Below, piece by piece: positions 1 to 12,254 of a stretch of DNA of 64,000 nt; within the stretch, counting starts at the first letter, position 1, and each line of letters opens with the position of its first letter. This DNA is from Acarospora socialis. Taxonomy: Eukaryota > Ascomycota > Lecanoromycetes > Acarosporales > Acarosporaceae. The stretch covers positions 3,782,001 to 3,846,000 of the forward strand of contig JAMYGW020000001.1 of assembly GCA_025617375.2 (NCBI GenBank), in the 5' to 3' direction. The position numbers and the translations under genes are program-made. A model generated the notes under the pieces. The model ran no database searches, was not told the DNA's origin, and worked only from the letters and a program-made list of their open reading frames with translations.

Positions 1-482
1 AATTGCCCCCTGTGGTACGTCTCGTAATGGAGGAATTCCAGCCAGCGCTTATACCAGGTGAAGGCGTCTTGAAAGTCCTGCTCGATACTCCCAACCTCGG
101 CGCTGTAGATGTTACTACCGTCCGGCAACGGTTGCACCGTCAATGGTTGACAGCTGGCGAATAGATGCACTGCTTGCATACGCTTCAAGTGGGCGGAATC
201 CATGAGCGACAGTCGTATCCCACGAGGTGGCCCGTTGAAGACTGGTGCTTGATGTCTGTTATGAAAGAATTGATAGAGGGCGTCGATATTGACATGGCAT
301 GGCATGCCATCGTGATGTAGGCCCTTAAAATTTGGAAGCGGCAATCCGAGAGGATGGAGCGGGGTGCTGTCGGGCCCGTAGCCTACGTTGCTGGCAGGTG
401 GTCCGCCGTGGCGCGGATCTCTCTTGAGGTAGCGGACCGTCCGGCGCCAATCGCGCGGTAGTCCCTGTGGTAATTGGTCCAT
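1..482 (-). CDS. Hypothetical protein, C-terminus cut off by the window edge
   Basis: An open frame runs on the minus strand from an ATG at 482 to base 1 with no stop, about 160 codons. Composition is that of a real protein: balanced residues and many Trp, Tyr and His (for example WRRTVRYLKRDPRHGGPP near the start). The frame also stays open upstream to about 521, so the ATG at 482 may be internal and an earlier exon may exist. I see no signal peptide, membrane segment or known motif. The style recalls the large families of fungal F-box or leucine-rich hypothetical proteins, but that is only an impression. The gene continues to the left of the window. Confidence 0.5.
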   Translation of the reverse strand, partial: MDQLPQGLPRDWRRTVRYLKRDPRHGGPPASNVGYGPDSTPLHPLGLPLPNFKGLHHDGMPCHVNIDALYQFFHNRHQAPVFNGPPRGIRLSLMDSAHLKRMQAVHLFASCQPLTVQPLPDGSNIYSAEVGSIEQDFQDAFTWYKRWLEFLHYETYHRGQ

Positions 483-2471
483 GATGTATACGTTCTTTAC
501 CTTCTCGAATGCAATTAAGGATTGACTTGATCACGTCTTGAACAGCCGTGCATTTTAGAACGCAAGGAGGGCGACCTTCGAGACTGAGGGCGAGTAGTCA
601 TGGAAATGGGTAGGTAAGGACAAAGGACAAAGGACAAAGCCCTTCGTAACCAAAGCGGCATACCAACAGTCTAGCCATTTTGTCCGCTTGCGTCATTGAA
701 GACAGATATCGAATACAAGGAAAATCTCCTGTTGAGGTTCCATCGCAGAAAGACAAATTTAAGCACATCGATTGCATTCTCGTTGATTATGAGTAACGTT
801 GCCCTAGTACCTTACAGAAATAAGAGCGTTTGTAATGAATGACTAAGCAAAGCAAGCTCCAATGTCAACCAACAACCACCACCTTCTCATTATTACAGTT
901 AACTTCATCAGCCCCGTCTTCCCATACCCCAGCTCTCACCACTCCCATCAAGCCAGCTCACCATACACCCATCCATCCCAAATACAAGAGGCGTCCACCT
1001 ATCTCTGCACGTCCTGACAGACGCTCGCCTTCTCATTATTATGGCAGCCGTGCCGGAATCCAAGCCCACGGCCCAAGAGCCGATCCAGGCTCGTAATGCC
1101 AGAACAAATCGTCTCATAGAATCTAACCAATTTCTGTCCATTATACGGCCGTACTCATGTCTCGTCCCAATCGGCACTGATTAATCCTCCCGATCTCCAT
1201 CATAGCCCTGATGGCATGACTGAGCCGTAGGGTGACAAGAAGATATGCGATCCGATCCTGCGAGTACGGACGTAGTTCATGATTTTGCATCATAGAGTAC
1301 CAGTTCCATCTGTGAGTTTGATAGGTAAGACAGACACCTACCAGGCTGTTCATCGTATTCAAAAAGTCGCCCGAAAGAGGTTATTCTTCCGCGTTTCTCG
1401 TTCCCAGTTACCGTTGGTCTACTACCATTGTGAGCGTCGTGCCGTGCCATGTTGTAGGGAGAGTGAGGGTGCTTCACAAGCCCCGAGGTTCGCAGACGAA
1501 GGAGACACGGGTAACATCCTCCGAAAGCAAGCCGGACCGCTGCCTATCTGTCTTTCTATCCTGAGATCGCTCTGTTGTCCTTCATCCAAGATTCAAGACG
1601 AATAGGACAGCAAGAAAAGACAACTCTCTGGACACAGCAAGCAACGCATGAACAAACTAAGGCTCAATCATCAAACGAGAAATGGCATTCTGAACAGTCA
1701 GGAAATAACCTCAATAAAGTGCTACAGATATCCCCATCAATGCGTACGTCTCGAAGGACGTTAAAAGGAAGCTTATTATAGGGTACCGAATTCTCAGTGT
1801 CCTCTAGGAACCCCCACACAGATCCCGCTTTCTAGGATCCAGATTGACGGATCCCCCATCTATATTCCGAGAGGAACGTACGCCGCATCTATAGGCATAT
1901 CAAAAATGCGAGACATGGAAACACTGAATGGACTGCGAAGACGACGTTCCTGGTTGCTGGAATGGTAGCAGTTTTAAGCCCTGTTCGATGTGCGTGAGCA
2001 CGGTTTTATATATCGAGGGTCAGTCGACAGCCGGAATAGCGTACGGGTTGCTAGTGTGTAATTAGGGATGCGGTCATTGTTGATCTACTCGATGATGTCT
2101 ACTGTCTATTCCACTAGCTAATCTACACTTTGTGGAATATCCTCCCTTTCGAACGAGTGAACATGACTCCGCAGTCCAATACCAATACAGATAACACCCC
2201 AATAGCACGCCGACCACGTCTCGCGGAATTTCCCACCGCCTTCCGTATGAACTTTTTCGAGGCAGGCGAAGAAGATTGACGTCAAAGGCAGCGCAACACC
2301 TTCGAATAAAGAATAGTAAATAGACCTTAACCCATCGATAGTCCGAGGACGTGTATGCTCAAGCTTCCTCTGACGAACCCATAGCACAACTTAATCTGTA
2401 TCAGCCCGAGCGCTATCAGCAGCGTTTCCCTCTTCATAGCTATCATATCCGGCATACGGCTCCGCTGCGCT
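483..2471. other. Intergenic, no supported gene
   Basis: About 2 kb between the partial gene and the 3' end of the ABC transporter gene. The small open frames here overlap each other on both strands, lack family signatures and have no convincing splice structure. A short triplicated AAGGACA run lies at about 617-638. I see no RNA gene. Confidence 0.5.
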
Positions 2472-5400
2472 TCAAGAGCCAGCAGCAAACCGCACGGTGC
2501 CCCCAGAAGGAGCAGCGGTACTACCGTTCGTAGCCTGGACACCACTCGAAGGTGAAGTGGCCGGAGCAGCGGGAGTGCCAGCGGGAGGAGAGTCTGTAGA
2601 CCAACTCGCCGTGCTTCTTGTCGACTGGGTGCCAGAGGCCTCCACGTTCTGGCTCCCCCAATGCCGACGGCGGCGACGGCGCGCATACTTGGCCGTGCCT
2701 GCAATCGTCTTACCTGATGGAGGGTCACTTGGCGCCGAAACACGACGAAGGGCATTGCTCACTGGTTGACCGTCCGATGAGCCGGTAGATGCTAGTTCCA
2801 TCTCGCTCGCTCCATCCGTTTGGCTACGTCCCTGGCCAGTGGGATCGCTCTTGGATTGGGCCCTACGATTGATGCGCTGTCTCTTAGGTTTAGCTCCGAG
2901 GTCCTCGCTTTTGTTGTTGCTCGGAGAAGTATCACGCCCCTGCTGAGACACGTTCTTGGCTAATTGATTCTCGCCTAGAGCAGCCTGAATCGCTTCGACG
3001 TGCGCCTGTCGGACAGGCTCTTCGTGGTCTCTGCTTTTCCTCTTTCGCCAGCGACGTTTCTTCTCCTTCTCAGCCTTCCCACTCACAGTGCCATCCTCAC
3101 GGACGTCCGCCGCTGAAGTTTCTTGGTTTCCTTTATCGTCTTTGGCAGTAGTAGAGGCATCCTTCCATGTGATCATGTTTCCTACTGCTGCTGTCAAACC
3201 TGCAAGACCGTCGCCTTGCTCGGCCAAGTTAGACTGTTCGGACGAGCCCCTGGACTGGCAAGACTTCTGGTCGTCCAGTCCAAGGCTTGTGCGGAGATAG
3301 TGAGGGATGAATTCAGGGGCATCTGGACGCCAAAACCTGTCCCTGAAAGATGACAGTCTCCCTTTACCAGCTTTGTCATACTTGATCAAGGCAAGGTTCT
3401 GGTTCTCCGCTGACTTATTCCCTTGATGGCTTGAGCTTTTCTGTTCTTGGTCCTGCGAGCGAGCCGGCCGCATGTTTTCCTGCCGACGCTCATGAGGTGT
3501 AGAGTTGACTACTTCCAGAGGGTTTTGTGTCTTTGCAGCGGCATCTAGGTTCTTCATGATGGTAACCTGCCTGCCTTTTTTAGGACTCTTGGGACGGTCT
3601 TGACTCTTGCCCACAAATAATTGCTTTGACCAAAGGTTGTAGTAATTGCCTTTCGCGTGAAAAAGATCATCATGGGTGCCTTGTTCGAGAATCTCTCCGT
3701 TCTTGATAACGATGATCTGGTCTGCTTTCATGATGGTGGAAAGACGATGGGCGATAACAAAGGTGGTACGACCAATGGTCAGTTTCCGAAAAGCCTCTTG
3801 GATATGCGTTTCTGTTTCAGTATCAACACTGCTTGTGGCCTCGTCCAGTAGGATGATGTTCGGGTTCTTGAGAATGGCGCGAGCGATTGCAATCCGCTGC
3901 AACTCGCCACCAGAGAGCTTCACGCCACGCTCTCCGACCGTAGACTGGTAGCCATCTGCAAAAGATATGATCTTGTCATGTATTGCGGCGGCCTTGCAAG
4001 CATCATAAACCTCCTCATCGGTCGCGTCGAGCCTTGCGTAACGGACGTTGGTCATGATGGTCTCGTTGAACAGACACGGGTCCTGTGGTACCACACCAAG
4101 GTTTTCCCGGAGACTTTCAAGTGTAACGCCCCTGATATCTTGGCCGTCAATCTTGATGCTACCTTGGGCGACATCATAAAACCGGAAGAGGAGCTTGAGG
4201 ATAGTCGATTTCCCACCGCCAGTTTCTCCGACTAGTGCGACGGTTTGGCCTGGCGATGCGCGGAAGCTGATTCCCTTCAAAGTCTGTCTTTGCGAGTCGT
4301 AAGAAAAGTGAACGTTGTCGAACTCGATCTCGCCTTGACTGAGTACGAGGGGTTTCGCCCCAGCTTGATCTGCAACGCTTGGCTTGTACTGTAATACCTG
4401 CAGGAGCTGTTCCGCGTCAAGGAAATCCTTTGAGATCTGGCGGAATGCGGAACCAAAAAAGGTAAGAGGTCCAGAGAGTTGTGCCCAGTACGTCAACAGT
4501 ATCACAAAGCTACCGACTGACTGACTACCGTGTATTACTTGATATGCTGCGAGGAATGATGCTCCCAGTAAACCCACAGTGAGCACTGAACTCTGCGTGG
4601 CCTTTGCAAGGTAGGCCAGAGCTGTATACGTCCACTGAGACAGCATGTGAGCTTCGACAGCCGAAGAGTATCTCTGTTGCTCATGCTTGATGCGGTTAAA
4701 GTAAGATACTGTCTGCCAGCTTCCCATCGAGTCATACATGATCTGCCACTCCTTGCGCAAGTTGCCAATGAGTCCGCGTCGAATAGAAATCTGCCGGGTG
4801 TTGAAATATGTGGATGCCCAGAGGTAAGCTACCACAACCGCAGCGACGATCAACGCCATATATGCTCCGAACAGATGATGTAGGTAGGCGATAGCAACAG
4901 CGAGGTCGACAAGCATTGGTAAAATCTGGAACATTATTGTTTCGAGGAGGTTGTTGGCCGAGTGCCCCAGGTTTATGGTCTGATACAACTCGCCAGACCG
5001 TTTACTGTCGTGAAATTCGCTGGACAGATTCATGACGTGGTTGTAGGACGCGGTACTGATGGCCTTGTACGCATACTGTTCGACTGGTAACCAGAAGTAG
5101 TTTTTGAGCGCAAAAACACCAGCACCAGAATTCAACCAGCTGTAAAGGATGTAGAGGGAGATTTCGAGCCATGGAATGTGATCTGGAGACACGAGTCAGC
5201 TTTTACATGATTCAGTCAGTATGGAATGGTACCTACCTTCACTAGTTGTCAAGGAATTGGTCACGATTCCCACCTGGCGCGGTATAAGAACGTTGAGGGC
5301 TCGTCCAGCCAGCAAGCACAAGCCAACGCCTAGTATGCACAGTTGCAGCAAGTAGTCTTTTCCTGGCCACACGAAAGGTATAAAGACCTACCAGTGTTAG

Positions 5401-6422
5401 TATAGTCACAGTGATTCCAGTCGAGTCAGTTGGACGATGTCTTACAGAGAATCCCTTGGCGTACGTCCACCAATTACCATCGTCTCTCAGACGGTCTTCA
5501 ACCCGTTGCCGAGCTTTCCGTTCCCTTTCCTTGTCTCTTGCCTCCCAGTCAGTGTTTTCAACACCGCTTCCACCTATAGAGATAGAACCGTACTGCGTGC
5601 TGCCTTGAGAGACACCCGAGTCCTCGGAAGAGCTTTGAACTTGGGGGGTTACCAGAAGTGGCTGGTTTTCTTCATCACCTTGGTTGTACCGCGCTTTGAT
5701 GCACCCTCTGCCAAACAGGACTAACAGCATTGACAGGAGAAGACCAATCCTAAGTGCTACAATACCCAACCGCACGAAATCGAGAATGCTTGTGGGCCGG
5801 CGATAGATAATCGATAGTGTTATAAGGACGATTTCCCCAACCAAGACGATTGACCATGAGCCGTAGTACGGATACCACACCGGGTAGGCTGAATCGGCCA
5901 AAGCCGTTGTCAGGATGAACCAGACGATTACTGACGAGAGACTGGACATCTATAAGTAAAGGAAGTCAGTCATCGAGCAATAAATTTCTGGCAGGTAGTG
6001 AGGCTTTATTTTCGCCAAGACTTGCAAAAACGGCATTCGTAGAACTCCTTACATTTCTGTCATGTGTGAGCAAGTCTCGACAATCCCAGCCAAGCAAAAT
6101 CATCATGGTGACCACGCTGTCAGCGATCTTAACGTGCGTTAGCATGAGCAGTTTGTTACTTGGACGGGTTACTAGTAACTGCTGGCATGGAAAGCCAGTT
6201 ACATGGGAGAGAACTTACATAGGTGATGTTCACCACAGTCATCAGCCCTAGGACACGTGGTCGTGAGACATTCTGATGTCTGACTTTGACGGCAATCGTT
6301 TGAAGAGTGCACACGCTTGTAGCGGCAGCAAGGACGTAAAACAGGAGGGCGAGCAGAGGAAAACCATAATACAGGACCTCGAGAGCCTTCCGGATGTCCT
6401 CATCACATGAAAAGGCCTGCAT
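2472..6422 (-). CDS. hmt1: HMT1-type vacuolar ABC transporter (ABCB half-transporter with N-terminal extension)
   Basis: Five exons on the minus strand: 6422-6219, 6127-6053, 5949-5446, 5387-5237 and 5182-2472, giving 1214 aa. All introns are GT-AG, two of them only 54 and 58 nt. Residues 1-310 carry several hydrophobic segments, including WYPYYGSW, which fits the extra N-terminal membrane domain of HMT1/ABCB6-type proteins. A six-helix ABC membrane domain follows (about 310-590), then the nucleotide-binding domain (about 600-840) with Walker A GETGGGKST, signature LSGGE, Walker B IILLDEATS and the H-loop IAHRLST. Known members sit in the vacuolar membrane and move phytochelatin or glutathione conjugates for heavy-metal tolerance; the substrate here is inferred. 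After the ATPase comes an unusual tail of about 370 residues, rich in Lys, Arg, Ser, Gln and Pro. Confidence 0.92.
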
Positions 6423-7617
6423 CTTTGCGAGCTATGAGGAGTGTGAGATTAAGACTGTAAGAAACTGGTGAAGTAACTCAAAAACGCGCACGAGCAATTG
6501 GCAACTTGATCTGTATGAAAGTCGAGTATAAGCTGTGTCGGGTAAACAAAGTGAAGAGAGAAGTGGAGCGTTCGTCGACTTGAATGCCTTGGTGTTAGGC
6601 GAGGCTACTGGATCAGGCAAGAACAACACAACACACGAATTGAGAAAGAAGGACCCGGCTGAAGTGAATGGAGAACCTTACTTCCGGAGGCAGCCACGAA
6701 TCTACTCGAAGAAGATCGACAGACAAAGAAAGAAGCAGAAATTCAGATGGTGCTGAAGCCAGCAGGAACACTACAAGCCCTAAGGATCAGGAAAGAGGCT
6801 TGTCAAGACCTCCGACCCGCCATGGCAATCGGGAAACAAGCTCAGTTCCGCCCGGACCGCCTCAAACATGGATAAACGGCGCGATCATTGTTCATATTCT
6901 GCAGTTGCAGGGATTGTACATATCTCCACGCCTGATATGCTAACGCCATAGCAGGAAGTCTATGCAGACATCTCTATTGTTGGATGCCATGATGATGCGC
7001 GAGGAGCTCGCGGCCATTAAATTGACGGAACCGTTTAAGGAACCCTAGAAAAGAATTCTACTCAAGGTGCAAAGACGAAGATCGGTGTGTGAGGTCCTCG
7101 AGACTAGAGGATGGTTCTCAGGCCCGGCTCAGTCTTCTTATGAAAGAGCAACTGCATTCGAGCCACAGCAGACACCGAAATTTAGAGGCGCGCTCCATTG
7201 TCCAGAATTGGAAGGTCTGATGCATCGTAGATCTGTTGGTCAAGAATGAGACATTGAGGTACAGCATGCTGAACTAATCAGGAAGGGAGCCTCAAAAGCT
7301 AAAATAAGCGACACAGCCGGGAATAGAGTTTGAGCCGCAGCCATGACATCAAGCCCTACCATTTACCCAAGAGCAAAGTACAAAACGTTTCGGCAGACCC
7401 ACAATAACATGATCTTCCCTCATACATCGACCGGTCAGGTTTCTTATCCACACCGGTCGCATAACGCCGAGGTTGTGTTATCCACACTTGGATTTCTAAG
7501 CTCGACGTCATTAGAAGCCGTGGTCGGGATGATCGGGAGGACGAAGCTATATATTTTCACCATGGCTGTTTCATTTCAGCTGCAAACCGCACGGTGCAAC
7601 TACAATCCAACCCGACA
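6423..7617. promoter_or_regulatory. Divergent intergenic region between the hmt1-type and ketoreductase genes
   Basis: About 1.2 kb shared by two genes transcribed away from each other, so both promoters should lie here. Only short low-complexity frames occur. An out-of-frame ATG at 7562 sits 56 nt before the ketoreductase start and could act as an upstream AUG. No defined operator or TATA box could be assigned with confidence. Confidence 0.4.
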
Positions 7618-8771
7618 ATGGCAACCGTTACCAGTACCGCCCAACAGGTCGTGAACCATGTCAACGGCTTGACCAACAACGCACAATCACATGTCGGAGA
7701 AACAATCCTAGTGACCGGAGCCTCCGGCTTCGTGGCAGCTCACGTCGTCAAGGATCTTCTCGAACACGGCTACAAAGTGCGCGGCACCGTTCGATCCGAA
7801 GATAGTGCCAATGGCGTCCGCAAAACGCACCCCAAGTACGCCGACAAGCTCTCCTTCGCCATCGTCAAAGACGTCGCCGCTCCAGGATCGTTCGATGAAG
7901 CCGTCAACGGCGTCAACGGTGTAAGCTCCCTCCCTCTCCTCCCCAACCCCCCCTGCTTTCTGCTAACGATCCAAAACAGGTCATCCACACCGCCTCCCCC
8001 TTCCAAACCCAAGTCGAGGACAACGAGCGCGACCTCCTGAACCCGGCCATCCATGGCACGACCGAGATCCTACAAGCCATCGCCGCGCACAACCCTCGCG
8101 TCAAGCGCGTCGTCATCACCTCGTCCTTCGCCTCCATCCTGAACATGGAAATGGGCGCCTGGCCCGGCCACACCTACACCGAAGCGGACTGGAACCCGGT
8201 GACGTACTCGACGGCCCAGAGCGCCGACGGCGCCACCGCCTACTGCGCCAGCAAGACCTTCGCCGAGAAGGCCGCCTTCGACTTCGTCAAGACGCAGCGG
8301 CCAAACTTCGACATCGCGACCATCTGCCCGCCGATGGTCTACGGTCCGCCCATCCACGTCGTGTCGAGCCTCGACAAGCTGAATACCTCCAGCGCCGATA
8401 TCTACCGGGTCATGAACGGCTCCGAGAAGGTCGTGCCGCCAACGCAGTTCTATGCCTGGGCGGACGTCCGCGATGTGGCGAGGGCGCATCGGCTGGCGTA
8501 CGAGTCGCCGAAGGCGGCGGGGCAGCGGTATTTCGTTACCTCGGGCTCGTACAGCTATCAGATGATCTGCGATGTAATCCGGGCGAAGGTGCCGGAGGCG
8601 AGGGAGCGGACGCCGGTGGGCGAGCCGGGGAGTGGGCTTGGTGCGGATGTGTATGGGGTCGATAACGGGAAGGCGGAGAGGGAGCTGGGGATGAGCTTTA
8701 TGGGTTTGGAGGAGAGTATTGTGGATACCGCGAGGAGGTTGTTGGAGTTGGAGAAGGAGTTGGGGCATTAG
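7618..8771 (+). CDS. NADPH-dependent ketoreductase, extended SDR family (GRE2/dihydroflavonol-reductase-like)
   Basis: Two exons, 7618-7920 and 7980-8771, separated by a 59-nt GTAAGC...CAG intron, encode 364 aa. The N-terminal Rossmann motif VTGASGFVAAHVV (about residue 37) binds NADP(H), and the catalytic YxxxK appears as YCASK. The segment CPPMVYGPP after the catalytic site is typical of GRE2-like and cinnamoyl-CoA/dihydroflavonol reductases. Family members reduce aldehydes and ketones such as methylglyoxal in the cytosol; the substrate cannot be told from sequence. The start is the ATG at 7618; a GTG eight codons upstream is in frame but is not a plausible fungal start. The second exon is strongly GC-rich at third positions. 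Confidence 0.9.
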
Positions 8772-9208
8772 TTTCGTATCAGAGATGGAGACTTAAAGTA
8801 GTGTATATACCAACCCCGCAATCGAGCAGGACAGAAGTGCCGAATGAGAAGCGTGACGATCCCCAAGTGCTTGAGAGTTCGATGGAGGTAGGAGCTCTAA
8901 ACTTGTCAATTCATACCTTTAATGGAAGTAGAAGTGAGTCTACTACAAATGATTCGTATCCCTAGGGTATCTCCAGCAATGCCAGACCTCTCCGCCATCA
9001 CAAGAAAGAAGCTCGGCGCTTGCCCAGCAGCCCAAAACTGCCATTGGTCCGTTGGAGGACCGACCGGGTCCACCAAATCCTCTACAAGATACTCAAGCCC
9101 TCACTCTATCCTTGAAAACCCAAACCCCAGCACTAAGAATCAAAACATCATCAAATCTAACCCCTCGCCCGCACAAGCACAAGCACAAGGACACCACATC
9201 CAACCCTC
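8772..9208. other. Convergent 3' intergenic region
   Basis: About 440 nt between convergent genes. The right end contains C-rich simple sequence (CACAAG and CCCATC-like units at about 9170-9260) that continues into the end of the next gene, where it encodes a Gly-Met run. No gene is supported. Confidence 0.5.
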
Positions 9209-9535
9209 TCACATACTCTCCCCAATCCCCATTCCCATCCCCATCCCCACCGCCTTCGTACTTCCCTTCCCCTTCAGCGCCCCAACCCCACCTCCATCAC
9301 CCTTAACGTTCTCCTTTCCAGCAGGGGCCCCAGCAGCCATGAAACTCTTGGCTTTCGTCTTTATACACACGACGCAGCTGAACTCGGTACTGGAGATTGG
9401 CGGCCGGTAGGTGGGCTGGGCGCAGAACTCGAATTCGGAGAGTTGGTTGGGGGTTTTGGGCCGGGAGCAGGACATTAGGAGGTGGTAGGTGATGTGGTTG
9501 CAGGTCGGGTGGTGAATGCGGTCGACGATGCACAT
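9209..9535 (-). CDS. Small Cys/His-containing hypothetical protein
   Basis: Single-exon frame of 108 aa from an ATG at 9535. It opens with MCIVDRIHHPTCNH and has further Cys at about residues 23, 38, 54 and 57, the last two as a CxxC pair. The spaced Cys and His could bind zinc, but no named domain is evident. The C-terminal half is rich in Gly, Lys and Ala and ends in a repetitive GMGMGMGIG segment encoded by a simple repeat, so the exact C-terminus may vary between strains. There is no signal peptide. Similar short proteins beginning MCI and carrying CxH motifs are, from memory, common in Dothideomycetes; I could not check. The frame extends upstream of the ATG through low-complexity Ser/Thr/His sequence that is probably 5' UTR. 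Confidence 0.5.
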   Translation of the reverse strand: MCIVDRIHHPTCNHITYHLLMSCSRPKTPNQLSEFEFCAQPTYRPPISSTEFSCVVCIKTKAKSFMAAGAPAGKENVKGDGGGVGALKGKGSTKAVGMGMGMGIGESM

Positions 9536-10688
9536 GGCTTGGATTCTTGACTGTGTGTTGGGCGGTGTGTTGGTGGAGTGTTGGTGGTGTGATGATGGTG
9601 TGTTGGTGGAATAGAGAGGGTGTGTAGTCGAAGGCAATTGATGATTGCTGAGGTTAGAGTGTAAGGGGCTCCCTTTAGTTGTTGAGGTTCCTCTCAGTAG
9701 GGCTCAGGAGGGAAGGTCAATTGAGGTTGGACTCAAAGTCTTTCGCGTGTATTATGCCTCGTGTGCTTGTGCCTCGGCGGACACCGGCAGAGATATCTCT
9801 GGCGTTGATAGATGCAGATGACTTGATAACTGGAGTGATATCAGATCACCATTGACTGAGTCCAAATTCTGTCGGTGGAGATGAGGGGTCTTACTGAGAT
9901 AAAGCTGACGTGCCAATGGGTGAAGTAAGGTGATGATAGACTTTCTTGGAATGTCCTAACGATAGCAGCGCAACAGTGAATCGTATGCTTGAGGCTGGAA
10001 ATGGGTCTTGGTTGTTTGGAATGATATTGGGTGCGAGAATGCGCGATAGTTGGGTAGTCGCCGTGCCCTTTACGGTTGGCCTATGTTGCTGTCGCTTTCC
10101 TGTTCAAGCACATTGCGATTTCCCTGCTAGTGGGCTTAGCTTCATCCTACATACATAGGCCTCCATGATTAGATAGGCCTCTGTACACATTCATAATCTT
10201 TCAAGAAACCCGAAACCTTCCAACTGGTAACACGGGCGCGCCCAATGGCTGTTCTGATCGTTGTCGGACGGTGAAGTACACCGACTTGGTACGCCATAAC
10301 TGCTCGATATGGACTTCGCCTCTTCCGAGGACTCAGAAGAGCCAGCAGCCGGTGAAGAGATAAACAGCCCTGTATGGCGAATACATCGTGGTACATGACT
10401 CCAAAGCAAGTAACATTGATGACCAAGCATATCCAAAACTCATGAGCGTATTAGCAGCCCAAACGGAACGTAGGCAGAGAGCCAAGGCACTCTGGGACAA
10501 CGTGGGAAGTTAGACTCTTGTGCAGGGATTGCAATCTTCTGCGGCATGAGCGTCTCATGTTGAAGATTGTTCCAAACAGGACAGACTCAATTACCCTATC
10601 GCTTGACGGGATTGTAGCTAGTATCAGACGCCTGACGGAGTACAATTGAGATATGTTCGGATGAAGGGATAACACTACCCCCAGGAAG
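9536..10688. other. Intergenic, no supported gene
   Basis: About 1.15 kb between two minus-strand genes. Its 5' portion should hold the promoter of the small Cys-containing gene. Open frames of 70-99 codons occur on both strands but overlap one another and show no domain, signal peptide or conserved exon structure. Confidence 0.45.
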
Positions 10689-11437
10689 CTATTCGCTGTC
10701 CACGAATGAGCTTGCGAGACGACCGATGAAGGGAAATTCGAATCTGTCAAGCATAACAGCTATACGATGTATGTCAGCTGTATACCCTCTCTCAGCGCCT
10801 CTATGAGCAATCACCATCTTGATAAGCCCGCAAAGATAAGAATCCAATTAGGCACATATTCAAGGCGAACAGAAGCCAGGAAAGGACGCTCGACCATGAC
10901 AAGATCAGATGTAGGACCTAATGACGATCAGCTGTTTGTGCCTTTGGGCGGACTTGGGACTCACAAATAAGGCACTAAACAACATGGACGATTGCCAAGC
11001 ATGAAAGCTGCTCATATATTAGCTCATAATCCTTCCTTCGTCCTTCCTTCCGCCGTAGGGCCATTTCTTGTGGAGTATCAGAAAGGCCGAGCTTCAACAT
11101 ACCGCACGTAGTCGTTGCGATGCTCCACAATCAATAGAAAGACCGATCCTGCAGGCGGCAGCAACAAGTAGGCAAGCATAGCTTCATAGTCCAGCCTTAT
11201 CAAGCTCGTCTCGAACAAATTCACATTCGGCCTCCCTGCTTCTAACGACCCTGCATTGTAGTCGGCGCCTGCGATTCCATGTCTATAATTTCCGAAGTCA
11301 TTCGGGTCAGGAAGAGCGGAAGCATTTGTGGAGAACCTTTCGGGAGATGGCGAACGTGAGTGTTGTGGTGACCGTGATTGCGGGGAAGCTGGGCGGGCAG
11401 CCTCTGGAGCTGTGTCTTGATAGGGCGCAAAGTCCAT
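10689..11437 (-). CDS. DUF4870/UPF0132-type three-TM membrane protein
   Basis: Four exons, 11437-11103, 11007-10965, 10917-10815 and 10759-10689, spell a 183-aa protein that closes in frame. The N-terminal ~100 residues are Ser/Pro-rich and probably cytosolic. They are followed by AYLLLPPAGSVFLLIVEH (TM1), then YVRFHAWQSSMLF (TM2 start), a third hydrophobic stretch ending near LRAYQD, and a conserved tail containing LDRFEFPFIGRLASSFVD. The EHxxDYVRFHAWQS junction, formed across an intron, is the hallmark of the small DUF4870 family in fungi. Function is unknown; an endomembrane location is plausible. The second exon is only 43 nt. Confidence 0.88.
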
Positions 11438-12254
11438 GTTTCTCAAGAGCTAGCGCGTTGATCCGTATGATCTATATTTCAGAGCATGCTTAGCTGACCA
11501 CCATATAGTGTATAACGGGCGAGCGTGGTCTGAGGATGACGATTGACGACGGGAGGGCTTCTTGCTACTTAGTCAGCTCTGTGCCCACAGTGCTATGCGA
11601 AAACTCGTGCCGCTACCGAAGCGAGCAGCCTCACCATAGAAATTTGTAGGGGAAAGATGCCAATTTTGATAGATGTTAATACTCAGCGCAATCATGTTTC
11701 AAAAGTCTAGTAATCATGTGAGTCGGTTAATTGTGACTCTGTTCAAGATTACAGCAAGTGAAGTATAAAACAAGCAGCTGGGACTAAGATATAATTCGGA
11801 TTGTTCTCTTGAATTAGAATTATATACCAAAATAGGGCAAAGAACCATACCCTTTGTGACCTGTTCTTCCTGTCATTACGTGTAATACCTAGTGTTTCTA
11901 ACAACTCACTTTATTCCATCTCATTATCCACAACGTCGAACTACTTCCGTTTTACCTACTTGAGGAGCCTTATACTCCATTTTCACGCTGACTTGATAGA
12001 TCTAACCAAGTCATCCAATTTGTTAAAAGCTTAGGGCCGCTTTGCTCCTTTCATACACTAGCGTTGATGGGCCTGATGATGGCGCTATGTGTCAGATCGA
12101 TACTTGAAAGGCTTTCATCTCTCACCCACCACACTATTATACCCCATAGCCGCTCCCCAAATCTCCTCTCATGCTCCACAGGTGAATGCCATTACTGTTG
12201 GTCGAGTGCTGTGGATCATCGATGTTCGGGGAGTGTGTCACACCATAACACCTG
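11438..12254. other. AT-rich intergenic region
   Basis: About 0.8 kb, noticeably AT-rich between about 11640 and 12050, lying next to the decayed MFS gene. It should include the promoter of the DUF4870 gene at its left side. No coding frame or RNA gene is supported. Confidence 0.45.

Noticed and set aside
1279-1605. 108-codon plus-strand frame as a possible gene
   Set aside because: No domain, no splice continuation, and overlapped by equally long frames in other phases.
8070-8768. 232-codon minus-strand frame opposite the ketoreductase gene
   Set aside because: It mirrors a GC-rich coding exon; Arg/Pro/His-rich composition is typical of an antisense shadow.
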